33,342 nucleotides of DNA from an uncultured Lentisphaeria bacterium (GTDB lineage: Bacteria; Verrucomicrobiota; Lentisphaeria; Victivallales; Victivallaceae): NCBI GenBank assembly GCA_937888615.1, contig CALABZ010000170.1:1-33342 (forward strand), read 5' to 3'. Made by a program: the position numbers and the translations under genes. Numbering within the stretch: position 1 is the first letter of the stretch; every line of letters starts with the position of its first letter. The notes under the pieces are model-generated. The model was not told the DNA's origin and searched no databases. It worked only from the letters and a program-made list of their open reading frames with translations. Positions 1 to 7,918 of the stretch are shown here, piece after piece.

Positions 1-37
1 ATCTACACTCTTTCCCTACACGACGCTCTTCCGATCT
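1..37 (+). other. Illumina TruSeq P5 adapter remnant (artefact)
   Basis: These 37 bases match, base for base, the 3' end of the Illumina universal P5 adapter with the read-1 primer site, ending in the diagnostic GCTCTTCCGATCT. This is known library sequence, not genome. The native sequence starts at 38. Any translation crossing this point on the minus strand is chimeric in its last dozen residues. Confidence 0.98.
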
Positions 38-402
38 AGATTATTGCGCGGCGGCGGCGTCGCCGGAAAGAACAATCGAATCAGCGGCATGGAATACGCA
101 TCCATCAGAAGAAGTGGCAGTTTCCGACTATCAAAAATAATGTTTATCAACTCCATGGAACTGCCGTCCCTGTACGTATGGACATTCCCCGGATGCTGCA
201 GCAGAACATCCCCCGGACGTACGGGATGACTGCCGTTTTCCCCCATATGCATCGCCTGACCGCCGATTAAGATCGAAATCTCGGTAAAATCGTGATCATG
301 GAATTGTTCTTTCTGGTGACACCCTGGCGGAGAATGAATTACCCATAAAGGAAGATAACCGGGGGTAATATATTCAAAAAGTTTAAAATGTTCCGTTTTC
401 AT
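38..402 (-). CDS. AraC-family regulator, N-terminal cupin half (truncated at contig end)
   Basis: This is the first ~121 codons of a probable AraC-type transcription factor; the DNA-binding half lies off the contig. The start at 402 is preceded by an AGGAGG site 8 bases upstream and fits better than a longer frame opening at 471. The visible part is an AraC-type sugar-sensing cupin: a His-x-His pair (residues 35-37), Glu41, the PGDVLL turn (about 63-68) and His75 form the usual cupin pocket pattern. It is divergent from the GH78-like glycosidase with ~120 bp between them, so it probably controls that gene in response to a sugar. No helix-turn-helix can be seen because the gene runs into adapter sequence, so the family assignment rests on the cupin and the context. 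Confidence 0.8.
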
Positions 403-464
403 CGCTGTTCCTCCTGACAAGACATTGGCAGGAATATACAATTTAATGGCAAAAAAAGCAAAGC

Positions 465-498
465 ATTTCAAACCATTTTCATGTATATTTCAAATATA
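465..498. promoter_or_regulatory. Candidate operator between AraC regulator and GH78 gene
   Basis: Two copies of ATTTCAAA lie at 465-472 and 487-494, 22 bp apart, about two helical turns and the usual spacing of AraC-family half-sites. The second copy is embedded in a perfect palindrome, TATATTT-C-AAATATA (484-498). The element sits in the divergent region 403-523, 26 bp before the glycosidase start. Its role as an operator is inference from position and symmetry. Confidence 0.35.
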
Positions 499-523
499 AA
501 AAACAGCGTAAGGTTCATTTAAT

Positions 524-2803
524 ATGCGGCATTGGATTCGGCAAAAACAGCAAACCGACAAACCTTTTATTGCGGTTTACAAAATCGATTTTGAGGCTGA
601 GACGGCAAGGAATTTCTCCTTTTTCTTCAGCGCGGACGAACGCTGCGACCTTTTTCTGGACGGGAAATTCATCGCGTCCGGCCCGGAACGGGGAGATATG
701 AAGAACTGGTACCGGCAAGTCGCGTCGGTTTCACTTGACCCCGGGCGGCACGTTCTCTGCGCCCGCGTCATGGCACTCGGTGAAAAGTTAACGGCCATGG
801 GGCAATTCTCCCTGCGGCACGGGTTTTATTTTGACAGCGACCTGATTGCCACCTCGCAGGGCGACTGGAAGTGTCAGGTACTCGAACATTGTGAATTCCA
901 TGAACCCTATCCGGATTGGGGGACCTATGCCCTGATTCATACGAAACCCGGTTTCAACTATGATGTATTGTCGGGAAAAGGCGGCGAGTGGGCGCCCGCG
1001 GTACGCTATGTCGACGAGCGTGAACTGCAAGCTCCCATGCTGCCGCAAATGCGCTATGACGAAACCCGGAATTACCGGGTGATCGAGTCGCATCCGGGAA
1101 TAATGCTGGTCGTTTTTGAGGATTATGTCTGCGTCTGGTCCGAGTTCGCCTTTGCCGGAAACGGCAGCGTGGAGCTCCGCTGGGCGGAATCACTCTATGA
1201 AGAGGAAACACTGCGCCCCGGTCTGGTGGCGAAAAAAGGGAATCGGAATCAGGTTGACTCCAAATTCTTCATCGGCCGGGGTCACCATCTGGAATTGCCG
1301 GGGGGGAGGGTCTGCCGCTGGCGGGATCATTGGTGGCGGGTCGGGCGTTATCTGGAGATCACCTTGAAGGGGGCTGAACTACATTCCATGGCGTTTTTTC
1401 ACACCGGATATCCGTATCCGCCCTGTCCAGGCTTCAGTGAGGAGCCGTTGAAACTGCGGTGGCTGTTGAAATCCGCCTTTAACACACTGACCAAATGTTC
1501 CGGCGAGACTTATTTTGACTGTCCTTATTATGAACAGTTGATGTACGTGGGAGACGCCAGGATCGAAATGCTCTGTTCCTACATGATAAGCGATGATATC
1601 CGTCTGCCGCTCAAGGCCCTGAAGATGTTTGCCGAAACCCAGCGACCGGACGGAATGATTCTCTCCCGGACCCCTTCCCGCGAGGAACAGATCATCCCGT
1701 CATTTGCCCTGGTTTATGTAATGATGCTGCATGATTTCGCCTGGTATCAGAACCGGCCTGAAGTAGTCAGGCAATACCTTCCCGTCGCCCGCCGGATTGC
1801 CGATTATTTCTTGAATACCCTGAGCCGTGATGATATATTTGAAATCCCGGGCTGGAATTTCATCGATTGGGTAAAAGAATGGCAGACGACGGCGGCGCCG
1901 CCCGGAAATTGTGCGATCAATTTCATGACCGTTCTGATGCTGAATAACCTGGCGGCATTGGAACGGGAATACGGCAGCGCCGAGGCGGCGGCCCGCTATG
2001 CCGCAACTGGAGAAAAGGTGAAACACGCTCTGCGACGAATTTTCTGGGATCCCAAACGGAAACTCTATGCTGATGACCGGGAGCACCGCTTTTTCTCGGA
2101 ACACGCCCAGGTCATGGCATTGCTGGCGGGACTCGCCTGGGCCGCGGATCTGTCATTCGGCGGGACGGGAGAATCGGAAGAACTTGAGCAGTTCTTCTCC
2201 ATCATGCCCGGCAACAGCTATCAGGCTTATATCAAGGCCTCCGAAATGCTGGTCTGGCTGGATGAATTGCCCGAGCCGACCCCGATCGACGTCAGCGCCT
2301 TTCTCTGGGACGATCCGCTCCTCGGCATCGCCTGGACGAGACATCAAACCATCGCCCCCGACTGCTGGACCGTGGCGTTGGGAAAATGGCGGAAAATCAA
2401 AAGCGACCTGGCGCGGCATCGCTATGATAAAGGCGACGCGGATATGGAACATGCCTGGAATATCTGCAACACGTTGATCGAAAAAGCCCAGCTCAAACAA
2501 CGTCTGGACCAAGCCTATTTTGTAAAAGACTGCCGCACGCTGATCGAAATTAAAAACCATGCGATCCCGGCTTTGATTGAAGCCTTGAAGGAACTCGGCA
2601 TTTCTTTTCGCCGGCAATGGATGCGCCGCAACAAGCCGTTCGGCTGCGAGATAATTCAAAGCAGGCTGGCCGGACAAATCGCCAGAGTTGAAGAAACCGC
2701 GCTTCGAGTCGAAGAATATATCGAGGGGAAATGCGTTCGGATCGACGAACTCGAAATAAAATATCCCCTGTCAAATTCGTTCAAGGGCTCAAACCAACCG
2801 TAA
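524..2803 (+). CDS. GH78-like alpha-L-rhamnosidase family glycoside hydrolase
   Basis: A 759-aa protein with the layout of family 78 rhamnosidases: an N-terminal beta-sandwich (about 1-300) followed by an (alpha/alpha)6 barrel (about 310-650). The hallmark is the segment around FDCPYYEQLMYVGDAR, giving Asp332, Glu337 and Asp344. Their 0/+5/+12 spacing equals that of the acidic residues Asp567, Glu572 and Asp579 described for Bacillus RhaB, so inverting hydrolysis of terminal alpha-L-rhamnose (or a related deoxysugar) is likely. There is no obvious signal peptide, so it may act in the cytoplasm on imported oligosaccharides. The start at 524 has only a weak AAGG-type site. It is divergent from an AraC-type regulator, the usual arrangement for an inducible glycosidase. 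The family is fairly sure, the exact substrate is not. Confidence 0.78.
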   Translation: MRHWIRQKQQTDKPFIAVYKIDFEAETARNFSFFFSADERCDLFLDGKFIASGPERGDMKNWYRQVASVSLDPGRHVLCARVMALGEKLTAMGQFSLRHGFYFDSDLIATSQGDWKCQVLEHCEFHEPYPDWGTYALIHTKPGFNYDVLSGKGGEWAPAVRYVDERELQAPMLPQMRYDETRNYRVIESHPGIMLVVFEDYVCVWSEFAFAGNGSVELRWAESLYEEETLRPGLVAKKGNRNQVDSKFFIGRGHHLELPGGRVCRWRDHWWRVGRYLEITLKGAELHSMAFFHTGYPYPPCPGFSEEPLKLRWLLKSAFNTLTKCSGETYFDCPYYEQLMYVGDARIEMLCSYMISDDIRLPLKALKMFAETQRPDGMILSRTPSREEQIIPSFALVYVMMLHDFAWYQNRPEVVRQYLPVARRIADYFLNTLSRDDIFEIPGWNFIDWVKEWQTTAAPPGNCAINFMTVLMLNNLAALEREYGSAEAAARYAATGEKVKHALRRIFWDPKRKLYADDREHRFFSEHAQVMALLAGLAWAADLSFGGTGESEELEQFFSIMPGNSYQAYIKASEMLVWLDELPEPTPIDVSAFLWDDPLLGIAWTRHQTIAPDCWTVALGKWRKIKSDLARHRYDKGDADMEHAWNICNTLIEKAQLKQRLDQAYFVKDCRTLIEIKNHAIPALIEALKELGISFRRQWMRRNKPFGCEIIQSRLAGQIARVEETALRVEEYIEGKCVRIDELEIKYPLSNSFKGSNQP

Positions 2804-2937
2804 ACCGACTCGGAATCGGAATGGCATAGCATAGCATTATTTTTTTGTTTCATATTTTCCGGCTTTCGACTTACAACCTCTTGAATTTTTTCATTGCCGG
2901 AGTATTGTTTTTTATTCATCCAAAACCGGAGGAAACA

Positions 2938-3552
2938 ATGAAAAAACTGTTTGTTGCCATGATGTCCTGCGCCGCCGCGCTGATGCTCTCCGCCAATGCC
3001 GCAGACGCCGCCAAAACCCCTGCTGAAATCGCCAAAATTTCTTTCGAATCCCTGCAGAAAGGCGACCTCAAAGCCCTGCTCCCCTATGCTACCGGCTCCG
3101 CAAAAACCAGTCTCGAAGCCATTTCCAACCTGCCGACCGCCATTGAGCAGAAAAATCTTGAAGACGTCATTAAATACCTATTGATGGCTTCCGGCAAGCC
3201 GCATGATGCGAAAACCGTCAAGAGTATGGCCGCCGTCGTTAAAATGCAGAAAAAGGAAGCCATCTTCTTCGACGAAGCACAGAAAAAAATCGATAAATAC
3301 AAAAACACCAAGATCGGCGCCATCAAGGAAAATATCAAAGGCGATATCGCCACCACCACCACCTCTTATACCCTGAACAACGGTTCCACCCAAACCGAAA
3401 CGACCCATTTCAAGAAGATTGACGGCAAATGGTTTGTGGTCAGCCCCGCCGATCTCCGCAAAAACCTGAGCAAGAGCGCCAGTACCACCAAGAGTACCAC
3501 CAAGAGTACCACCAAGAGCACCGCCAATACCACCAAAACGAAGAAGCATTGA
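2938..3552 (+). CDS. Secreted DUF4878-like (NTF2-fold) protein with Ser/Thr/Lys repeat tail
   Basis: A 204-aa exported protein. The start at 2938 follows a strong GGAGG site; a longer in-frame opening at 2845 adds an implausible extension. Residues 1-24 form a clear signal peptide (Lys-Lys, hydrophobic core, cleavage near Ala-Asp-Ala). The mature part, about 25-165, resembles small NTF2-fold DUF4878 proteins, with the closing pattern of a lysine-aspartate-glycine-lysine-tryptophan turn near residue 160. The C-terminus is a low-complexity Ser-Thr-Thr-Lys tail. A possible promoter (TTGAAT, 16 bp, TATTGT) lies at 2881-2908. Function is unknown; such proteins are usually extracytoplasmic and of unclear role. 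It converges on msrBA. Confidence 0.7.
   Translation: MKKLFVAMMSCAAALMLSANAADAAKTPAEIAKISFESLQKGDLKALLPYATGSAKTSLEAISNLPTAIEQKNLEDVIKYLLMASGKPHDAKTVKSMAAVVKMQKKEAIFFDEAQKKIDKYKNTKIGAIKENIKGDIATTTTSYTLNNGSTQTETTHFKKIDGKWFVVSPADLRKNLSKSASTTKSTTKSTTKSTANTTKTKKH
3481..3528 (+). repeat. 12-bp tandem repeat inside the secreted protein gene
   Basis: Three perfect head-to-tail copies of AGTACCACCAAG (3481-3516) are followed by a decayed fourth (3517-3528). Each unit is four codons, Ser-Thr-Thr-Lys, so unit gain or loss keeps the reading frame and changes only the tail length. Confidence 0.9.
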
Positions 3553-3564
3553 TTTCGAGTGTAT

Positions 3565-3580
3565 TTGCCGGTTTCGGCAA
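3565..3580. terminator. Short hairpin between convergent genes
   Basis: TTGCCG and CGGCAA form a 6-bp stem with a four-base loop in the 44-bp gap between the converging secreted-protein and msrBA genes. There is no U-tract on either side, so it is at best a weak bidirectional terminator. Confidence 0.3.
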
Positions 3581-3596
3581 CAGGGCTTTACAAAGC

Positions 3597-4451
3597 TCAC
3601 AGAAAGCGCTTGACGCGCCGGTGACAGTAGGGTAAAGCCCCTTTGCGCCGATAATAGTCCTGATGATACGGTTCGGCATTCCAGAAACGCCCCGCCGGTT
3701 CAAGTGCCGTTACCGTATCTAAGCCGTCCCGGCACAGGATCATCAACAAGACTTCGGCAATCCGTTTCTGTTCGTCGTCCAGGTAGAAAATCACGGAGCG
3801 GTATTGCGGTCCGGCGTCCGGCCCCTGGCGGTTCAACTGGGTTGGATCGTGGATTTCCAGGAACAGCTTGGTCAGCGTCGCATAATCGGTCTGCGCTTTG
3901 TCGTAGATGACTTCAACCGCTTCGGCGTGACCGGTCTTGCCGGTGCACACCTCCTCGTAAGCCGGATATTTCAACGTCCCGCCGCAATAGCCGGACGTCA
4001 CGGTCAACACCCCCGGTTCCTGCCGCAAATAATATTCCACGCCCCAGAAACAACCTCCCGCGAAAATCGCCCGGCCGAGGATTCCCGAACCCAGCGGCTC
4101 GAAGTCCATGGAAACGGAATTGACGCAATGCCGGGTATCGGAAGGGGTCAGGCGCTCCCCGGTGAATACATGTCCGAGATGGGCGCCGCAAGCGGCACAG
4201 GTGATTTCGGTACGCTGTCCGTCCGGGTCCGGAAGGCGCCGGACGGCGCCGGGGATTTCATTGTCGAAAGCAGGCCATCCGCAATGCGAATCGAATTTAT
4301 CGTCAGCCCGGTACAATGGCCATCCGCATTGACGGCAAGTATAGAGACCGGGTTCGGAATACCGGTCGAATTTTCCGGTAAAAGGCGGTTCCGTCCCCTT
4401 ATTGAGGATCACCCGTTTCTCCTCCGGAGTCAATGGTCCTGATTCTTTCAT
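3597..4451 (-). CDS. msrBA: Bifunctional methionine sulfoxide reductase MsrB-MsrA
   Basis: A 284-aa fusion that repairs oxidised methionine in both stereochemical forms. Residues 1-120 are MsrB: the entry segment LTPEEKRVILNKGTEPPF, zinc-binding pairs Cys39/Cys42 and Cys85/Cys88, and the catalytic Cys109 in HCVNS. Residues 127-284 are MsrA with the GCFWG active site (Cys134). The MsrB-first order is less common than MsrA-first but known in anaerobic and pathogenic bacteria. No signal peptide is seen, so it is probably cytoplasmic, using thioredoxin. A well-formed promoter sits so close upstream that the mRNA may be leaderless. It stands alone, convergent with the secreted protein gene. Confidence 0.95.
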   Translation of the reverse strand: MKESGPLTPEEKRVILNKGTEPPFTGKFDRYSEPGLYTCRQCGWPLYRADDKFDSHCGWPAFDNEIPGAVRRLPDPDGQRTEITCAACGAHLGHVFTGERLTPSDTRHCVNSVSMDFEPLGSGILGRAIFAGGCFWGVEYYLRQEPGVLTVTSGYCGGTLKYPAYEEVCTGKTGHAEAVEVIYDKAQTDYATLTKLFLEIHDPTQLNRQGPDAGPQYRSVIFYLDDEQKRIAEVLLMILCRDGLDTVTALEPAGRFWNAEPYHQDYYRRKGALPYCHRRVKRFL

Positions 4452-4457
4452 AATGAC

Positions 4458-4485
4458 ATTATACAGCGGTTCGAAGAAATTGCAA
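4458..4485 (-). promoter_or_regulatory. Sigma-70-type promoter of msrBA, possibly leaderless
   Basis: On the minus strand, TTGCAA (4480-4485), a 16-bp spacer and a perfect TATAAT (4458-4463). Counting seven bases past the -10 box puts the transcript start at or next to the A of the msrBA start codon (4451). No Shine-Dalgarno sequence is present between them. Confidence 0.6.
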
Positions 4486-4568
4486 GGAGCAATTTTATTT
4501 TGCCGGTGAAACGTCGAATTCCATTATAATCTGATAGCGTTTTTGTCAACTTTAGAAAACTATATCAC

Positions 4569-4597
4569 TTGACATTACTTTGGCGAAGCAATACATT
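4569..4597 (+). promoter_or_regulatory. Sigma-70-type promoter of the 244-aa hypothetical gene
   Basis: A perfect TTGACA (4569-4574), a 17-bp spacer and TACATT (4592-4597). The predicted transcript start lies just before the AAGGAG ribosome-binding site at 4612 and the ATG at 4622. Confidence 0.6.
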
Positions 4598-4621
4598 ATA
4601 TCAGCTTAGATAAGGAGTGCA

Positions 4622-5356
4622 ATGGAGTATCACGACACAGTCACCTGGAAAACGGCCATGGCGGACTCTGCGCCTAAAATTATACTAGAAAGTACATCTT
4701 TCCAGTATTTCCCCAAACTAGACCGTCGTTTTTACGAAGAAACCACAAATGTACTGCATGATTGTGATTTTCGTCATATCATCGATGTCCGCCGCATCGA
4801 CCACAAGGGTCATGAAGCGGGACTCGACCGCAGGACGCTGTGCCGACTGCTTTGCGACTCCACCGGAACGGTTCTCTGCCGTCTGTACGATGCGTCGTTT
4901 CCGGCAAGCCGCCGTCTTTTCCATAAGGTTTTCAGGCCGGAAATCGGAAAGGTTATCGAATTCACGGTTATGTTCGAAAACGGCGTCAGCATCACCACCG
5001 TGAATGCCTCGCTGCGTCCGGGACGCTATCCCAAGCGATCGGCATTTTTTCATCACGCCGATTTTCTCCGGATACTGCCCAAAGAAACCGGCATCATCGA
5101 ATTCCGGCAGCATTTCCGGGAGTTCATCGCGGAACTTCCTGAAAATGAACAGATCAAAAAAATGATGAACCGGAATCTCCTCGATACCTCCCGCATCGAC
5201 AACGCCATCCGGTTGATGCAGTGCATGTACAGTTCCACCTGGCGCAAACACGAACAGGAACCCAGTCCCGAACCGTTCATCTTCCCCGGCATGAAACAGC
5301 AGATTTCGGAAATCGACTTCGAGACCCTGCGCCGCCGCATCACGGCCGGAGATTAA
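4622..5356 (+). CDS. Hypothetical protein, 244 aa
   Basis: Not recognised. It is supported as a real gene by a consensus promoter, an AAGGAG site spaced well from the ATG, and GC-rich third positions like its neighbours. The protein has no signal peptide or membrane segment, so it should be cytoplasmic. It is mixed alpha/beta, with many Arg, Phe and His residues and isolated cysteines (48, 79, 83, 90) without a metal-site spacing. It is followed after 77 bp by proB, which has its own promoter, so a shared role is not implied. Confidence 0.7.
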   Translation: MEYHDTVTWKTAMADSAPKIILESTSFQYFPKLDRRFYEETTNVLHDCDFRHIIDVRRIDHKGHEAGLDRRTLCRLLCDSTGTVLCRLYDASFPASRRLFHKVFRPEIGKVIEFTVMFENGVSITTVNASLRPGRYPKRSAFFHHADFLRILPKETGIIEFRQHFREFIAELPENEQIKKMMNRNLLDTSRIDNAIRLMQCMYSSTWRKHEQEPSPEPFIFPGMKQQISEIDFETLRRRITAGD

Positions 5357-5382
5357 ACTCCCAACTTTACGTATTTTCCGGG

Positions 5383-5411
5383 TTGCCATTCAGGGTTTTA
5401 CGGAGTATATT
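5383..5411 (+). promoter_or_regulatory. Sigma-70-type promoter of proB-miaB
   Basis: TTGCCA (5383-5388), a 17-bp spacer and TATATT (5406-5411), each five of six to consensus. It gives a leader of about 16 nt that carries the GGAGA ribosome-binding site at 5421. Confidence 0.6.
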
Positions 5412-5433
5412 ATGGTTTTCGGAGAATATACAA

Positions 5434-6561
5434 ATGAGCGATAAAATCGAAACCCAACGCCGCCAGGTACTGCAACACTGCCACCGGATCGTCGTCAAAG
5501 CCGGCCCCCGCCTGCTGACGGACCCCGAGTTGATTCCGCAGTTGATTTCCGGCATCCATGCCCTGCGCGAGAAAGGTTACAAGGTACTGCTGGTCTCCTC
5601 CGGCGCCGTCGGCACCGGCATGAAACAACTCCAGATGAAAAAACGCCCCCGCAAACTTTCGCAGGTCCAGGCACTGGCCGCCATCGGACAATGCCACCTG
5701 ATGGCCATGTATGATGAAGTCTGCCGCAAGTTCGGTTTCAACTCCGCCCAACTGTTGTTGACCGCCAACGACGTCCGTGAGCGCGAACGCCATCTGAACA
5801 TCATGAACTGTATCGAAGCGTTGCTGGATTGCGGCACGTTGCCCATCATCAATGAAAACGACTCCGTCTCCATTTCCGAGCTGAAATTCGGCGACAACGA
5901 TATTCTTTCCGCCATGCTGGCCACCATGACCCGGGCCGAGTTGACGGTGATCCTGACCACTGAACAAGGGCTCCGGGCCCGCAATGCCGACGGTTCGCTC
6001 GGCGAACGTATCTCCGTGGTCAACAAAATCACCGACACCCTCAAGGAATCCGCCCAGGGGACCGATAACAAGGACTTCTCCATCGGCGGCATGATCTCCA
6101 AACTGCGGGCCGCCGAAATGGTCACCGGCGCCGGCGAACACCTCTGGATCGCCGACGGCCGCATCCCCGATATCCTCCAGAAGATCGCCGACGGCCAGGA
6201 TGTCGGCACGTTGTTCGTGCCCGCCCGCAAACAAATGGTTTCGCGCAAACGCTGGATCCGCTTTTTCGCCCGCTGTTCGGGGCGGCTGGTCATCGACGAC
6301 GGCGCGGTCGAGGCGTTGCGTTCCAAAGGACGCAGCCTGCTGCCGTCCGGCGTCAAAGCGGTGGAGGGCACGTTCAAGCGCGGCGATACGCTGGAAATCG
6401 TCAATGCCGAAGGGGCCGTCATTGCCCGCGGCCTGACTAATTTCGGCAGCGCCGACTGCGCTAAACTGGTCGGTTGCCAGAGCAAAGACATCGCCCGCAT
6501 TCTCCGACGCGACGCCGACGAGGAAATCATACATCGCGACAACCTCGTCGCCGCAGGATAA
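5434..6561 (+). CDS. proB: Glutamate 5-kinase with PUA domain
   Basis: A 375-aa ATP:L-glutamate 5-phosphotransferase, the first step of proline synthesis, in the cytoplasm. The start at 5434 has GGAGA eight bases upstream; longer in-frame openings reach back into the previous gene. The amino-acid-kinase domain (about 15-270) shows the VLLVSSGAVGTG segment, the INENDSVS catalytic loop and the GGMISKLRAA loop with its conserved lysine. Residues 285-365 form a PUA domain, the full-length type seen in E. coli. One oddity is the nucleotide-binding loop, which reads KAGPR instead of the usual Lys-x-Gly-Ser/Thr-Ser. No proA is nearby. It is 7 bp from miaB and probably co-transcribed. Confidence 0.93.
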   Translation: MSDKIETQRRQVLQHCHRIVVKAGPRLLTDPELIPQLISGIHALREKGYKVLLVSSGAVGTGMKQLQMKKRPRKLSQVQALAAIGQCHLMAMYDEVCRKFGFNSAQLLLTANDVRERERHLNIMNCIEALLDCGTLPIINENDSVSISELKFGDNDILSAMLATMTRAELTVILTTEQGLRARNADGSLGERISVVNKITDTLKESAQGTDNKDFSIGGMISKLRAAEMVTGAGEHLWIADGRIPDILQKIADGQDVGTLFVPARKQMVSRKRWIRFFARCSGRLVIDDGAVEALRSKGRSLLPSGVKAVEGTFKRGDTLEIVNAEGAVIARGLTNFGSADCAKLVGCQSKDIARILRRDADEEIIHRDNLVAAG

Positions 6562-6568
6562 ACGCCCC

Positions 6569-7918
6569 ATGAAGATTTTTATCAAGACATACGGATGCCA
6601 GATGAACGAGCGCGACTCCGAAGCCGCCGCCGCCATGTTTTCGGCGCGCGGACATGAAGTGGTCGACCATGAATCGCTGGCCGATGTCCTGATTTTCAAC
6701 ACATGCAGTGTCCGGGACCAGGCCGAACGCAAGGCCGTCGGCAAAATCGGCTTCATGAAAAAGCTGAAAAAAGAACGCCCGGACCTGATTATCGGCGTCA
6801 TGGGCTGTATGGCCCAGAACCGCGGCGAGGAACTGTTCAAGGAACTGCCGCACCTCGATTTCGTCCTCGGTACCGGCCAGCTCCACAAACTTGCCGACAT
6901 CGTCGATTCCATTCATGACGACCGCCGCGCCCAGGTGGCTTTGCTGGAACCCGGCGACGAAGTGCTGACCGGCCTCGGCGCACACTATAATAACTCGATT
7001 TTCGCGTCGATCGCCATCACCCGTGGCTGCAACCGCTATTGCTCCTACTGCATCGTGCCGTACGTGCGCGGACGCGAAATCAGCCGTTCCATCGCCGACA
7101 TCGTGGACGAGGCCCGCGAACTGGTCGCCGACGGCACCCGCGAAATCATGCTGCTCGGTCAGAATGTCGCCGCATTCGGGCTCGGCGGAAACATCAATCC
7201 GCCCCCGCCGGACCATTCACCCTTCGCCGATCTGCTGAATGAACTTTGTGCCATCGAAGGCTTGAAGCGCATCCGCTTCACCTCGCCCTACCCCTCGTAT
7301 TTCAACGATAAGCTGATCGACGCCATCGCCGCGCAGCCGAAAATCTGCCGGAGCATCCACCTGCCCCTTCAATCCGGCTCCGACCGCGTCCTGAAAGCCA
7401 TGAACCGCCATTACACCGCGTCTCAATATCTTGAAATCGTCGATAAACTCCGTTCCAAAATGCCGGACGTCGCGTTCTCCACCGACATCATCGTCGGCTT
7501 CCCGGGCGAAACGGAAGAGGATTTCAACGCCACGCGCGAAATGATGAACCGCGTCGGTTACGACATGGCCTATATCTTTAAATATTCTCCACGGCAGGGA
7601 ACCGTGGCGGCGAAGCTTGAAGACGATATTCCGCAGGAAGTCAAAGAGGAGCGTAATCAGGTATTGTTAAGCGATCTGGAAAAGCGCACCGCCGAAACCA
7701 ATCGGAAACTGCTTGGTTCCACCCAGGAAATCCTGGTCGAAGGGGTGAGCAAACGCAACGCCGAACGCTGGTCCGGCAAGACCTCCACCGCCAAAACCGT
7801 GATTTTCACGCCCGGCCCCGAAACCACAGTCGGTGAACTGGCAACGGTGCGGATCAACCGCGTCACCGCCGTTTCGTTGTTCGGCGAATTGCAGCCAACG
7901 CCTCTTCGCGGGAACTGA
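6569..7918 (+). CDS. miaB: tRNA-2-methylthio-N6-dimethylallyladenosine synthase MiaB
   Basis: A 449-aa radical-SAM methylthiotransferase that adds the 2-methylthio group to i6A37 of tRNAs reading UNN codons. The N-terminal UPF0004 domain carries the three cysteines for the second iron-sulfur cluster (Cys10, Cys46, Cys80). The radical-SAM domain has Cys154, Cys158 and Cys161 in CNRYCSYC. The C-terminal 70 residues match the TRAM RNA-binding domain. The start with MKIFIKTYGCQMN is standard for the family. Spacing of 7 bp from proB indicates one transcript. Its last 56 bp overlap the 3' end of the convergent cca gene, an unusually long tail-to-tail overlap. Confidence 0.95.
   Translation: MKIFIKTYGCQMNERDSEAAAAMFSARGHEVVDHESLADVLIFNTCSVRDQAERKAVGKIGFMKKLKKERPDLIIGVMGCMAQNRGEELFKELPHLDFVLGTGQLHKLADIVDSIHDDRRAQVALLEPGDEVLTGLGAHYNNSIFASIAITRGCNRYCSYCIVPYVRGREISRSIADIVDEARELVADGTREIMLLGQNVAAFGLGGNINPPPPDHSPFADLLNELCAIEGLKRIRFTSPYPSYFNDKLIDAIAAQPKICRSIHLPLQSGSDRVLKAMNRHYTASQYLEIVDKLRSKMPDVAFSTDIIVGFPGETEEDFNATREMMNRVGYDMAYIFKYSPRQGTVAAKLEDDIPQEVKEERNQVLLSDLEKRTAETNRKLLGSTQEILVEGVSKRNAERWSGKTSTAKTVIFTPGPETTVGELATVRINRVTAVSLFGELQPTPLRGN

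Noticed and set aside
2822..2836. Sigma-54-like TGGC...GC before the secreted protein gene
   Set aside because: The GG and GC pairs are nine bases apart instead of ten, and sigma-54 promoters do not tolerate that; it is part of a short CATAG repeat.
3481..3528. Possible CRISPR or intergenic tandem array
   Set aside because: The repeats are 12 bp, without spacers, and in frame within a coding sequence.
5410..6912. 500-codon open frame on the minus strand opposite proB and miaB
   Set aside because: It is a mirror of the GC-rich third positions of two well-recognised genes. The product is low-complexity (Gly/Ala/Asp/Val) and there is no ribosome site or homology signal.
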